Below, piece by piece: positions 1-6,543 of a stretch of 12,205 bases of DNA. The stretch lies in NCBI GenBank assembly GCA_045124495.1, contig JBGVLX010000121.1, positions 1 through 12,205 of the forward strand, in the 5' to 3' direction. Both the position numbers and the translations under genes were made by a program. Source of the DNA: RGIG1668 sp045124495. GTDB lineage: Bacteria; Bacillota; Clostridia; Lachnospirales; Lachnospiraceae. The notes below the pieces were generated by a model. The model saw nothing but the letters and a program-made list of their open reading frames with translations. It had not been told where the DNA came from and did no database searches. Position 1 is the first letter of the stretch. The number at the start of each line of letters is the position of its first letter.

Positions 1-155
1 TGTGGAGCACACCAGCCAATACCGTGTGTAAAACCAGAGATATCTTTAACATCTTTTGCTTTCACCCATTTTGCTTCTTCTGGGATAGGTGCACAACCGT
101 GATTAACGCCTTGTGCTACAGTACACATTTTTTCAACTTCATGTGAGTAAATCAT
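1..155 (-). CDS. NifU-like iron-sulfur cluster assembly scaffold protein (5' end only)
   Basis: Only the first 51 codons are present; the rest lies beyond the left edge. The translation begins MIYSHEVEKMCTVAQGVNHG and ends ...GFTHGIGWCAPQ. I recognise this from memory as the N-terminus of a NifU_N-type scaffold protein common in Lachnospiraceae and related Clostridia; no search was possible. Such proteins hold nascent Fe-S clusters on conserved cysteines in the cytoplasm. Cysteines are visible at residues 11, 22 and 49. The ATG at 155-153 is preceded by a clear GGAG ribosome binding site, about 8 nt away in the minus-strand transcript, so the start is secure. The family name is moderately secure because most of the protein, including the conserved core, is missing. 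Confidence 0.62.
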   Translation of the reverse strand, partial: MIYSHEVEKMCTVAQGVNHGCAPIPEEAKWVKAKDVKDISGFTHGIGWCAP

Positions 156-203
156 GTTGAAACTCCTTTCAAAAATAAATTCGTAAATTCGTTGAGGTCT
201 TCG

Positions 204-225
204 TACTGTTCACGTATGAACGGTA
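204..225. promoter_or_regulatory. Inverted repeat upstream of the NifU-like gene (possible operator)
   Basis: TACTGTTCA, spacer CGTA, TGAACGGTA: arms of 9 bp with one mismatch, about 50 bp upstream of the NifU-like start codon. In the minus-strand transcript the mismatch becomes C opposite A, which weakens an RNA hairpin, so a protein-binding site in DNA is somewhat more likely. A regulator of Fe-S assembly would be a natural partner, but nothing in the window identifies it. Confidence 0.35.
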
Positions 226-478
226 GCTGCTTTTCCTCTGTATAGATTCTTTCTGACACTCTTTGATAAAAAGTCTCAAAAACCATACCTAGTTCCTATT
301 TTCTCACAAACTTCTGAATTAGTCTAGCCTTTTTTTTATTTTTTAACAACAATTCATGGCAAACGAAAAAATCCTACTATTTTTTTAATTTAATATCACA
401 TTCCAAACTTTACTTTTCATTCCTACGCAAAAGATAATTCAGAAAAGAAAAAATTACTTTTGGAATAAGAGAAATATC

Positions 479-550
479 GAATGGTTTTTAAGAATGTTTT
501 TTAAGAATGTTTTTTATGAATGTTTTTATCCATCATTTTATCGAATGTTT
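479..550. repeat. Short direct-repeat array (GAATGTTTTT, 13-bp period) behind apbE
   Basis: Two identical adjacent 13-bp units aagaatgtttttt lie at 490-502 and 503-515. Variants are gaatggttttta at 479-490, atgaatgttttta at 516-528 and cgaatgttttg at 542-552, giving about five copies of a GAATG(G)TTTTT core. On the minus strand these read AAAAACATTC and begin directly after the apbE stop codon. No hairpin forms, so this is not a normal intrinsic terminator. It may be slippage-driven low-complexity sequence or a set of binding sites. Confidence 0.6.
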
Positions 551-552
551 TG

Positions 553-1575
553 TCATTCATGGTTTTTGTTTACCTGAAAGTTTTCCTCCAATCCCTTTGA
601 ATACTCTATTTCCCCATCTTTCGTGATAAAAACTGCATAAACCCCATCCAGAGAATCAATCAGTTCCATTCCTTTTTCTTTTCCTAAAATAAAACATGTG
701 GTACTTAAAGCATCTGCCCTTGTGGCCTCTGGTGCCAATATGGTAACTCCCACCAAATCACTTTCACAAGGATATCCTGTCTGCGGATTTAAAATATGAT
801 GATAAAAAATACCCTCTTCCCAAAAACACCGTTCATATATTCCTGAGGATACTGCCGCATAATCCTTTAGTGCAATGGTTCCAATGATTTCATTTCTATC
901 TTCAAAGGGCCTCTGAATCCCTATGCTAAACTCTGTTCCATCCGGTTTTCCGCCGATTAACACGATGTTTCCACCTAAATCAATAATGGCACTTTCCACC
1001 CCTTTAGAAACCAGATATTCCTTTAGTTTATCTGCGATGTATCCTTTTGCCACAGCTCCCAAATCAATGCCTGTAGCTGCATTTTTCTTAATTATCCTTC
1101 CATTTTCCAGCTGCAGGTTTTCATAACCCACATTTTCTAATTCCTTTTTCAATGCATCCGGTTCCGGCACCACCGGCTCCAAAGAAGAAAAATCCCAAAG
1201 ACTGCTTACCGGTTCAATGGTAACATCAAAAGCTCCCCCTGTTAGTTCGCTATATTCCATAGACAATTCTAGTAATTCATAAAGTTCTTCTGAAACCTCA
1301 TATTCTCCGGTTTCTTTTAAGTTAAACTGACTCACTTCACTATCCGCAAGAGTTCTGCTGAACATTTGCTCATATTCCTCGCATAAATCAAAACACTCTT
1401 CTATCAATCCCATGTCCTGATGGTCGTATAAGGTAATAGTAACATAAGTATTTAACATAATTTTTGTTTTGGTCATCGGTTCTTTTGCTTTCATGCCACA
1501 GCCCATGAGATTCAAAAGCAACACGCTAAACAATAAAATAATTATAAATCCTTTTTTTATTTTCTTTCTTTTCAT
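553..1575 (-). CDS. apbE: FAD:protein FMN transferase, lipoprotein (ApbE/Ftp family)
   Basis: ApbE proteins transfer FMN from FAD to a threonine of extracytoplasmic flavoproteins such as Rnf or Nqr subunits, using Mg2+, on the outer face of the membrane. The 340-residue length is normal for the family. A basic start and hydrophobic stretch (residues 9-24) lead to the lipobox LMGC with Cys26, so it is exported and lipid-anchored. Family motifs in order are TGGAFDVTIEPV (112-123), the nucleotide-binding DLGAVAKGYIADK (171-183), DLGGNI (199-204), HILNPQTGYP (260-269) and APEATRADALST (281-292), whose Asp288 and Thr292 match the usual metal-binding positions. The ATG at 1575 has only a weak ribosome binding site (GTGGAT about 10 nt upstream). 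No target flavoprotein gene lies nearby, so its substrate is probably encoded elsewhere. It is divergent from the zinc locus and seems a separate unit. Confidence 0.93.
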   Translation of the reverse strand: MKRKKIKKGFIIILLFSVLLLNLMGCGMKAKEPMTKTKIMLNTYVTITLYDHQDMGLIEECFDLCEEYEQMFSRTLADSEVSQFNLKETGEYEVSEELYELLELSMEYSELTGGAFDVTIEPVSSLWDFSSLEPVVPEPDALKKELENVGYENLQLENGRIIKKNAATGIDLGAVAKGYIADKLKEYLVSKGVESAIIDLGGNIVLIGGKPDGTEFSIGIQRPFEDRNEIIGTIALKDYAAVSSGIYERCFWEEGIFYHHILNPQTGYPCESDLVGVTILAPEATRADALSTTCFILGKEKGMELIDSLDGVYAVFITKDGEIEYSKGLEENFQVNKNHE

Positions 1576-1868
1576 TTATATATCAATCCACAATCAAAAT
1601 CAGCACTAATTATTTATACCTGAATGCAAAAAAATCCCAGAAAGATTCTGCCTTTCTCCTATGCCAATCTTATACTTGTTTTCCCTTCTATCTCTTTTTA
1701 GCTAAAAACTATACTTTCCTATGAAAATGAGATAAAAAATAAGTTTTGACCATTTCGCAATTACTTAACTTTTTCTCAATCTCCTCCATAATACAATAGT
1801 CAAAAATCTACGTCAAGAAAGTGTCTCAATTTCCAACTTTTCTCTCTTTGTTCCTTCTGCCAAAAATC
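1576..1868. other. Divergent spacer between apbE and the zinc-uptake locus
   Basis: This AT-rich stretch should hold the apbE promoter on the minus strand, but no good -35/-10 pair stands out there. A small inverted repeat CAGAA-AGA-TTCTG occurs at about 1636-1648. No ORF or RNA gene is recognisable. The well-defined promoter and operator of the divergent regulator begin immediately after it, at 1869. Confidence 0.5.
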
Positions 1869-1897
1869 TTGACAATTTCATAACCACCAATTATAAT
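1869..1897 (+). promoter_or_regulatory. Consensus sigma-A promoter of the zinc regulator/uptake locus
   Basis: A perfect -35 TTGACA (1869-1874) is separated by 17 bp from a perfect -10 TATAAT (1892-1897). Transcription would start near 1904, about 50 nt before the regulator start codon. Such a strong promoter usually needs repression, which fits the palindromic site directly downstream. Confidence 0.85.
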
Positions 1898-1904
1898 ATG
1901 AATC

Positions 1905-1930
1905 TGAAATTCGATTTCAATTTCAAATTG
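1905..1930. promoter_or_regulatory. Palindromic operator, probable Fur/Zur-family binding site
   Basis: Two overlapping palindromes occupy the predicted transcription start: TGAAAT-TCG-ATTTCA (1905-1919) and CAATTT-C-AAATTG (1918-1930). Read as hexamers there is one TGAAAT followed by two direct ATTTCA units (1914-1919 and 1920-1925), reminiscent of the repeated-hexamer layout of Fur boxes. Bound protein would cover the start site and block the promoter. The adjacent Fur-family gene is the obvious ligand, so autoregulation and co-regulation of znuACB are inferred. Metal specificity cannot be read from the site. Confidence 0.72.
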
Positions 1931-1952
1931 TAGCATTTCCTTGGAGGATTTT

Positions 1953-2360
1953 ATGGGACAAAATACAGAATACAAAACAAAACAGAAAGATGCTATTTAT
2001 AACTATCTGTCAGAACATAAAGAAAAACACCTTACTATCGATGAAATTCTGGAGCATTTTCTCACCAATGGTCAAAAAATCGGAAGAACTACCATTTACC
2101 GATACCTGGAAAAATTAGTGGAAAAGGGAGAGGTGCGAAAATACTTCATAGAAGAAGGCATCAGTGCCTGTTATCAGCTTATCGCAAAAGGCTCCTGCTG
2201 CAGTGAGCATTTTCATGCAAAATGTACCAAATGCGGAACACTTTATCATGTGGATTGTTCTTCTCTTTTGCAGATTGGAGAACACTTAAAAGAACACCAC
2301 AATTTTATCATTGACCATACAAAAACAGTATTTTATGGAATTTGTGAAAAGTGTCATTGA
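1953..2360 (+). CDS. zur: Fur-family transcriptional repressor, probably zinc-responsive (Zur-like)
   Basis: A 135-residue Fur-family protein of normal length. The N-terminal half is a winged helix, with TIDEILEHFLTNGQKIGRTTIYRYLEKLVEKGEVRKY (28-64) carrying the recognition-helix pattern RTTIYRYL. The C-terminal half holds the metal-binding dimerisation domain, with SEHFHAKC (84-91), the structural zinc pairs Cys91-x2-Cys94 and Cys131-x2-Cys134, and a terminal histidine. With metal bound, such proteins dimerise and bind operators, repressing uptake genes. Location directly upstream of znuACB favours zinc over iron or peroxide sensing. An in-frame TTG at 1941 is a poorer start: ATG 1953 sits 5 nt after GGAGG (1943-1947), and that TTG overlaps this site. 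Specificity rests on context rather than on a diagnostic residue. Confidence 0.87.
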   Translation: MGQNTEYKTKQKDAIYNYLSEHKEKHLTIDEILEHFLTNGQKIGRTTIYRYLEKLVEKGEVRKYFIEEGISACYQLIAKGSCCSEHFHAKCTKCGTLYHVDCSSLLQIGEHLKEHHNFIIDHTKTVFYGICEKCH

Positions 2361-2397
2361 TGCATCCAGAAACCAAACTCTGAATCATGCTATTACA

Positions 2398-2422
2398 TAA
2401 CCTGACAGCAAGTTTCAGGTTA
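2398..2422 (+). other. Hairpin between the regulator gene and znuA
   Basis: TAACCTGA (2398-2405) and TCAGGTTA (2415-2422) form a perfect 8-bp stem with a 9-nt loop, starting 38 nt after the regulator stop codon. No T-run follows, so it is not a standard terminator. It could stabilise or process the mRNA to set the regulator/importer ratio. A further inverted repeat, GATTGC (2451-2456) with GCAATC (2473-2478), ends just before the znuA ribosome binding site and could affect its access. No good separate znuA promoter was found in this gap. Confidence 0.55.
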
Positions 2423-2493
2423 CTGAGCGAACATTGACCAAACTACCATTGATTGCAATCTTTTATACTTTCGCAATCTGGAAAGGACTTAAA

Positions 2494-3582
2494 ATGAATA
2501 CAATGAAAAAAATTCTCGTTTCTTTTTCTTTTATTCTGACATTATTCCTGCTTTGCGGCTGTAATGCACCTTATCAGAAAAGTGACGATAAACTGGTGGT
2601 GGTAACTACCATTTTCCCATACTATGATTTTGTAAGAGAACTTGGCACCTCCGATATAGAACTTCATTTATTAATTACTCCCGGAATGGATTCCCATTCC
2701 TATGAGCCTACCCCGTCCGATTTGATTCTGCTGCAAAATGCTGATTTACTGATTTATACTGGTGGTGAATCCGAAGTATGGGTAGAGGAAATTTTGGATG
2801 GACTTGATACCTCAGAACTTTCTATCTTATGCATGATGGACTATGTGGAATTGATTGAGGAAGAACACGACGAGGACCATCACCACCACGACCACGGTGA
2901 ATCTTGTTCACATGATACCTCAGAGCAAGATTTTGAAGAACATATCGAAGAAGGACATAGTGAAGACACCCACAATGAAGATGAGCACAGCAAAGATACT
3001 CACGTTGAAGAAGGACATAGTGAGGACGCTCATGCATCTGAAATCATCTATGATGAACACATTTGGACCTCACCTAAAAATGCTATCCTGATTGTTGAAG
3101 CCATTAAGGACCGGTTAAGTGAAATTGACAGCAGCCATAAAGAAGAATACGAAGCAAATTATGAAAGCTACCGGCTTGAATTAGAAGAATTGGATGAGGC
3201 CTTTGAAGATACCGTAAAAAATGCAAAAACAAATACCATTGTGGTAGGAGATAAATTTCCCTTCCAATACTTTGTAACACATTACGGATTACAACATTAT
3301 GCAGCATTTCCAGCCTGCAGCTCAGAAGTAGAACCTAGTGTAAAAACCATGATATCCCTTGTGGATGTTATGAAATCCGAGCATCTTGGTACGGTATTTT
3401 ATACAGAATCTACCAACAACACAAAAGTTGCTGTCACCATCTGTGAAGAAACAGGAGCGGATTCACTGTTATTGCATTCCTGCCATACTGTTACAAATCA
3501 GGAACTAAAAGAAGGAGTTTCTTACTTAAGTCTTATGTGGCAAAATGTAGAAGCGTTACAGAAAGGATTAAATACACCATGA
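2494..3582 (+). CDS. znuA: Zinc ABC transporter substrate-binding lipoprotein
   Basis: Captures zinc outside the cell and delivers it to the ZnuB permease. Counting from ATG 2494, a lipoprotein signal (residues 5-22) ends in the lipobox L-C-G-C with Cys23 as the likely lipidated residue. Cluster A-I features are visible: VVTTIFPYYDF (36-46), PGMDSHSYEPTPSD (63-76) with His68, DEHIWTSPKNA (187-197) with His189, GDKFPFQYFVTHYGLQHYAAFPACSSEVEPS with His263, and FYTES with Glu305. The histidines are the probable zinc ligands, with Glu305 tentative. Residues 122-180 form an unusually long His/Asp/Glu-rich loop, typical of zinc rather than manganese binders, containing a 20-residue duplication. The reading frame is open from a TTG at 2434, but ATG 2494 has an AAAGGA site 6 nt upstream and gives a proper signal peptide. 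Its stop overlaps the znuC start. Confidence 0.93.
   Translation: MNTMKKILVSFSFILTLFLLCGCNAPYQKSDDKLVVVTTIFPYYDFVRELGTSDIELHLLITPGMDSHSYEPTPSDLILLQNADLLIYTGGESEVWVEEILDGLDTSELSILCMMDYVELIEEEHDEDHHHHDHGESCSHDTSEQDFEEHIEEGHSEDTHNEDEHSKDTHVEEGHSEDAHASEIIYDEHIWTSPKNAILIVEAIKDRLSEIDSSHKEEYEANYESYRLELEELDEAFEDTVKNAKTNTIVVGDKFPFQYFVTHYGLQHYAAFPACSSEVEPSVKTMISLVDVMKSEHLGTVFYTESTNNTKVAVTICEETGADSLLLHSCHTVTNQELKEGVSYLSLMWQNVEALQKGLNTP
2947..3023 (+). repeat. 60-bp-period duplication within the znuA His-rich loop
   Basis: The 17-bp sequence gaagaaggacatagtga occurs identically at 2947-2963 and 3007-3023, exactly 60 bp apart. At protein level this gives HIEEGHSEDTH (150-160) and HVEEGHSEDAH (170-180), separated by NEDEHSKDT. 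The in-frame period suggests the metal-binding loop grew by tandem duplication. Confidence 0.8.
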
Positions 3583-4301
3583 AAGAATTATTAACCTGTA
3601 AAAACGTCAGTTTTGGATATGAAAATATCATCGCCATTTCTGATGTATCGTTTTCCTTAAAAGAAGGAGAATATCTATGTGTCGTTGGTGAAAATGGTTC
3701 CGGAAAAAGTACCCTGATGAAGGGACTGTTAGGATTATTAAAACCTCTAAAAGGAGAACTTATTTTAGAGGAAGCATTACAAAAAAGTTCCATTGGTTAT
3801 CTGCCTCAGCAGACAGATCTCCAAAAAGACTTTCCGGCTACTGTTTTTGAAGTTGTACTTTCAGGTTGCTTGAAACATCGGGGATTTCTCCCTTTTTATA
3901 GTAAAAAAGAAAAAGAAACTGCCATGAAAAATTTAAAAAGACTGGGCATGGAAGAATTTAAGTTCCGTCCTTACAAGGAACTTTCCGGTGGGCAGCAGCA
4001 AAGAGTACTGATTGCAAGGGCGTTATGCGCTACGGACAGATTATTGATTTTGGACGAGCCGGTTACAGGACTTGACCCCGCAGCCACCATGGAATTGTAT
4101 CAATTAATCAAACACCTGAATCAGAAATACCAGGTTGCCATCATTATGGTAACCCACGACATTAAATCTGCCGTAAATCAGGCGGATTTGGTTTTACATT
4201 TAGGACAAACCCAGTTATTTTTCGGCAATGTGGAAAAATACAAACAAAGTGAAATTGGTACCAGCTTTTTAAATCTAGAACAAGGAGGAAAACAATCATG
4301 A
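3579..4301 (+). CDS. znuC: Zinc ABC transporter ATP-binding protein
   Basis: The 240-residue cytoplasmic ATPase that powers zinc import. All ABC motifs are intact: Walker A GENGSGKST (37-45), Q-loop YLPQQ (74-78), signature LSGGQ (135-139), Walker B LLILDEP (155-161) with catalytic Glu160, and the switch His193 in VTHD. ATG 3579 overlaps the znuA stop as ATGA, implying translational coupling, with a GAAAGGA site about 11 nt upstream. The frame is open further upstream from a GTG at 3537, but that would overlap znuA by 45 nt and add residues outside the ABC fold. It overlaps znuB by 4 nt. Zinc over manganese is inferred from the His-rich ZnuA and the Zur-like regulator. Confidence 0.93.
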   Translation: MKELLTCKNVSFGYENIIAISDVSFSLKEGEYLCVVGENGSGKSTLMKGLLGLLKPLKGELILEEALQKSSIGYLPQQTDLQKDFPATVFEVVLSGCLKHRGFLPFYSKKEKETAMKNLKRLGMEEFKFRPYKELSGGQQQRVLIARALCATDRLLILDEPVTGLDPAATMELYQLIKHLNQKYQVAIIMVTHDIKSAVNQADLVLHLGQTQLFFGNVEKYKQSEIGTSFLNLEQGGKQS

Positions 4302-5143
4302 GCGGATTTTGGTATGATGTCTTTAGCTATGGATTTTTAGGCCGTGCATTTTTGGTTGGATGCCTGGTTTCCCTTTGCTCCTCTTTACTTGGGGTTATTC
4401 TTGTATTAAAACGCTATTCTATGATTGGGGACGGACTTTCCCACGTTTCCTTCGGTGCGTTATCAGTGGCTGTGGCCATAGGTTTTGCGCCACTTAAAAT
4501 TTCCATTCCCGTGGTAATTTTAGCAGCATTTTTCCTTTTACGCATCCGTAACTCCAAACGAATCAAAAGCGATGCCGCAATTGCAGTCATTTCCTCTAGT
4601 TCCCTTGCCATCGGTGTCATTGCCACCTCACTTTCCACAGGCATGACAGCAGATGTCTGCAGTTATATGTTTGGTAGTGTACTTGCCATGAATCAGGAGG
4701 ATGTCATTTTTAGCATTATACTTTCTGTTATAGTATTATTGCTCTTTGTTTTATGCTATCATAAAATTTTTGCAGTTACCTTTGACGAAAGTTTTGCCCA
4801 GGCAACGGGTGTTAATGTTGGATTTTATAATCTTTTACTTGCAATCCTTACTGCTATTACCATTGTATTAGGTATGAGAATGATGGGTGCCATGCTGATT
4901 TCCAGCTTAATTATCTTCCCGGCACTTACTTCTATGCGAGTGTTCAAAAGTTTCAAAATGGTTACCATTAGTTCCGGAATCCTATCTGTTATCTGCTTTG
5001 TTTTAGGTATGATGGGATCGTATTTTTATTCCATTCCGGTGGGTGCCAGTGTTGTGGTGATAAATCTTTGCTTTTTATTGGTAGGATTCTTAATTGAATC
5101 CATCAAAAATAAAAAACAATTGCGTTCTTCCATTCAGAATTAA
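4298..5143 (+). CDS. znuB: Zinc ABC transporter permease
   Basis: A 281-residue integral membrane protein of the ABC-3 (ZnuB/MntB) family that forms the channel through which ZnuA-bound zinc enters. About eight hydrophobic segments are visible, beginning with AFLVGCLVSLCSSLLGVILVL near the N-terminus. The family motif GDGLSHVSFGA follows the first segment, and later blocks include GVIATS, VTFDESFAQATGVNV and MGAMLISSLIIFPALTSMRV. The start is secure: ATG 4298 overlaps the znuC stop (ATGA) and is preceded by AAGGAGGAA. It is the last gene of the zinc operon and is followed by a candidate terminator at 5166-5200. No truncation or odd substitution is seen. Confidence 0.93.
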   Translation: MSGFWYDVFSYGFLGRAFLVGCLVSLCSSLLGVILVLKRYSMIGDGLSHVSFGALSVAVAIGFAPLKISIPVVILAAFFLLRIRNSKRIKSDAAIAVISSSSLAIGVIATSLSTGMTADVCSYMFGSVLAMNQEDVIFSIILSVIVLLLFVLCYHKIFAVTFDESFAQATGVNVGFYNLLLAILTAITIVLGMRMMGAMLISSLIIFPALTSMRVFKSFKMVTISSGILSVICFVLGMMGSYFYSIPVGASVVVINLCFLLVGFLIESIKNKKQLRSSIQN

Positions 5144-5165
5144 ATGTCGAACTTCGTTCTTTCAT

Positions 5166-5200
5166 AAATAGGTGTTTGCTGAACTATCCTATTTTATTTT
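5166..5200 (+). terminator. Candidate rho-independent terminator of the zur-znuACB operon
   Basis: AAATAGG (5166-5172) pairs with CCTATTT (5188-5194), with an inner GTT/AAC extension, followed by a T-rich TATTTT tail. It starts 23 nt after the znuB stop. The stem is AT-rich, so termination may be partial; the large palindrome right behind it could act as back-up. Confidence 0.55.
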
Positions 5201-5210
5201 AAAGTAATGA

Positions 5211-5336
5211 AAAAGAAACAAAACAACGCAGACATACTTTCTCTACACTCGGCTCGTAGCGGTACTAAACTTGAGGCAAGCCTCTCGTTAAGTACCCACA
5301 GCCGAACAAGTATCTGCTTATGTATTTGTTTCTTTT
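5211..5336. repeat. 126-bp imperfect palindrome with 12-bp perfect ends
   Basis: The ends AAAAGAAACAAA (5211-5222) and TTTGTTTCTTTT (5325-5336) are perfect inverted repeats. Moving inward, GCAGA-CA-TACTT (5228-5239) matches AAGTATCTGC (5308-5317) with a 2-nt bulge, TCGGCT (5249-5254) matches AGCCGA (5300-5305), GGTACT (5261-5266) matches AGTACC (5291-5296), and GAGG-CAAG-CCTC (5273-5284) forms the tip. The whole element can fold as one long hairpin on either strand. It lies between the convergent znuB and 352-residue genes and has no credible ORF. It could be a MITE or REP-like mobile repeat, or serve as a bidirectional terminator; only one copy is in this window. Confidence 0.8.
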
Positions 5337-5402
5337 GCATCACACAATATATGTTTTTGATTCTTTCGCAATTATCTGTCTTATATCTTTTCCCATTCCT
5401 CT

Positions 5403-6461
5403 TTACTTTTCTTCTTCAAATACCAAAAGTTTCCCATCAATTTCCAAATAAATATAATCTTTCTCGTTTTCATTGGCATAAATAACAGTCCCCTTCTCTA
5501 TCTGGGCTGCCGTAAAGTTCATTTCGGGAATCTTTTCATTATCACAAAGTGCAACTTTTCCTACCAAAACAAATCCTTTTGCCTCTATCTGTTCCAAACT
5601 TTCAGAGGTTTTTCCACTGTAACAATAAAGAATGTCATTTACTTTAACATACTCTCGTTGTACCTCGTCAGAAAGGTATCCGGTACTTTCCATAGTATCA
5701 TCTGTATTGCTCTCTATTGTATCCTCATTATGATACTCAAATGCCCATTGATTCCATATTTCTTTATAATTATCATCCGGTTTATAATATTTTCCATCGA
5801 ATACCATATCCTCTGAACCAAATCCTAAACTATGTTCTGTTCCGTCTTTCATTTTTATAGTGATGCAGGTATCACAACGAAAGGTAGGATATTTTACCGA
5901 TTTTACTTCGATGCTTTTTAGGCTGTCCATTATTTCTGATATTCTTTCACTTTTTTTGGTATCTAATTTAATGGTGATATCTGTAGATGTATTAAGTTCC
6001 AAATAAGAAACGTCTGATTCTTCTATCTCTGCCACAGGATTTACGGTGTTATACTTATTTACCAGATTTCTAAATGCCTCTACATAGTTATCATTTGGAA
6101 TATAGTGTTTTCCATCCAGAAACATATCCTTTCCAACTAAACCAACGGTATGCTTTGTTCCATCTTTCATACTTATGTCTATATGCACTCCACATCCTTT
6201 TATTTCCGAATATCTTGATGGCTTAGCTTCGATATTTTTCAGTATATTCATTACTTCTGACATTTCTTCCACATCATGATCATTAAATGCAACATAAGTT
6301 TCTAAAGATACTACCCTAACTTCCATACAAGAAATGTCTTCCAATTTTATATCTGACAGAAGTTCCGTCCCTGCAATGGGTTCTTTCTTTTTCTGATACA
6401 CAAATATCCCTGCTACAATTAAAAGAACTACGGCTAACATTCCAATCCATTTTTTCTTCAT
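5403..6461 (-). CDS. Membrane-anchored extracytoplasmic protein with two tandem repeats, function unknown
   Basis: I do not recognise this 352-residue protein. One hydrophobic segment (residues 5-22, after MKKK) is an uncleaved anchor or signal sequence without a lipobox, so the rest is probably outside the cell. Residues 43-136 and 150-237 are clear duplicates sharing the pattern MKDGT.H..G...-DM..DGK.Y.P.DNY.E, each preceded by a helix (EMSEVMNILKNIEAK and RISEIMDSLKSIEVK). Residue pairs such as Cys196/Cys199 occur only in the second copy. An acidic linker (244-262) leads to a third region (268-350) of beta-rich character. The repeats suggest a paired sensor or ligand-binding module. ATG 6461 has a strong AAAGGGGCGG site 5 nt upstream. 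It is likely monocistronic and ends opposite the znu operon. Confidence 0.85.
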   Translation of the reverse strand: MKKKWIGMLAVVLLIVAGIFVYQKKKEPIAGTELLSDIKLEDISCMEVRVVSLETYVAFNDHDVEEMSEVMNILKNIEAKPSRYSEIKGCGVHIDISMKDGTKHTVGLVGKDMFLDGKHYIPNDNYVEAFRNLVNKYNTVNPVAEIEESDVSYLELNTSTDITIKLDTKKSERISEIMDSLKSIEVKSVKYPTFRCDTCITIKMKDGTEHSLGFGSEDMVFDGKYYKPDDNYKEIWNQWAFEYHNEDTIESNTDDTMESTGYLSDEVQREYVKVNDILYCYSGKTSESLEQIEAKGFVLVGKVALCDNEKIPEMNFTAAQIEKGTVIYANENEKDYIYLEIDGKLLVFEEEK

Positions 6462-6482
6462 AAAAACCGCCCCTTTCAGAAA

Positions 6483-6519
6483 TTGTGAGTTTTTAATGTT
6501 CCTTCACCTATATTCACAA
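6483..6519. promoter_or_regulatory. Spaced inverted repeat in the leader of the 352-residue protein gene
   Basis: TTGTGA (6483-6488) and TCACAA (6514-6519) are separated by 25 bp, 22 to 58 bp upstream of the start codon. They could be half-sites for a regulator or a long-loop RNA stem. No convincing -35/-10 pair was found next to them. A 6-bp match at this spacing may be chance in AT-rich DNA. Confidence 0.25.
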
Positions 6520-6543
6520 CTTTTAAATGAAACTATTACACTT

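Larger units (their letters stand above)
156..552. other. 397-bp AT-rich spacer between apbE and the NifU-like gene
   Basis: Both flanking genes are on the minus strand, so this holds the 3' flank of apbE and the leader of the NifU-like gene. No convincing ORF is present. Visible structures are an inverted repeat at 204-225, a duplicated octamer aaattcgt at 177-184 and 185-192, a widely spaced inverted repeat ATTCCAAA/TTTGGAAT at 400-407 and 459-466, and a short repeat array at 479-550. No strong sigma-A promoter was found for the NifU-like gene; a TATACA-like -10 near 240 on the minus strand lacks a good -35. Confidence 0.6.

Noticed and set aside
156..300. Riboswitch in the leader of the NifU-like gene
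   Set aside because: Only a single imperfect inverted repeat is visible and no conserved riboswitch core could be recognised.
300..345. T-run after 328 as a terminator
   Set aside because: No convincing stem precedes the T tract, and no plus-strand gene ends here.
1941..1952. TTG at 1941 as start of the Fur-family regulator
   Set aside because: This would place the GGAGG ribosome binding site inside the coding region. ATG 1953 is spaced ideally from it.
2434..2493. TTG at 2434 as start of ZnuA
   Set aside because: It would put 20 extra residues in front of a complete lipoprotein signal peptide. ATG 2494 has its own AAAGGA site.
5207..5485. A 92-codon plus-strand frame across the long palindrome
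   Set aside because: Its product is just the palindrome translated into Ser/Leu/Cys-rich sequence, and it has no ribosome binding site. It also runs antisense into the 352-residue gene.
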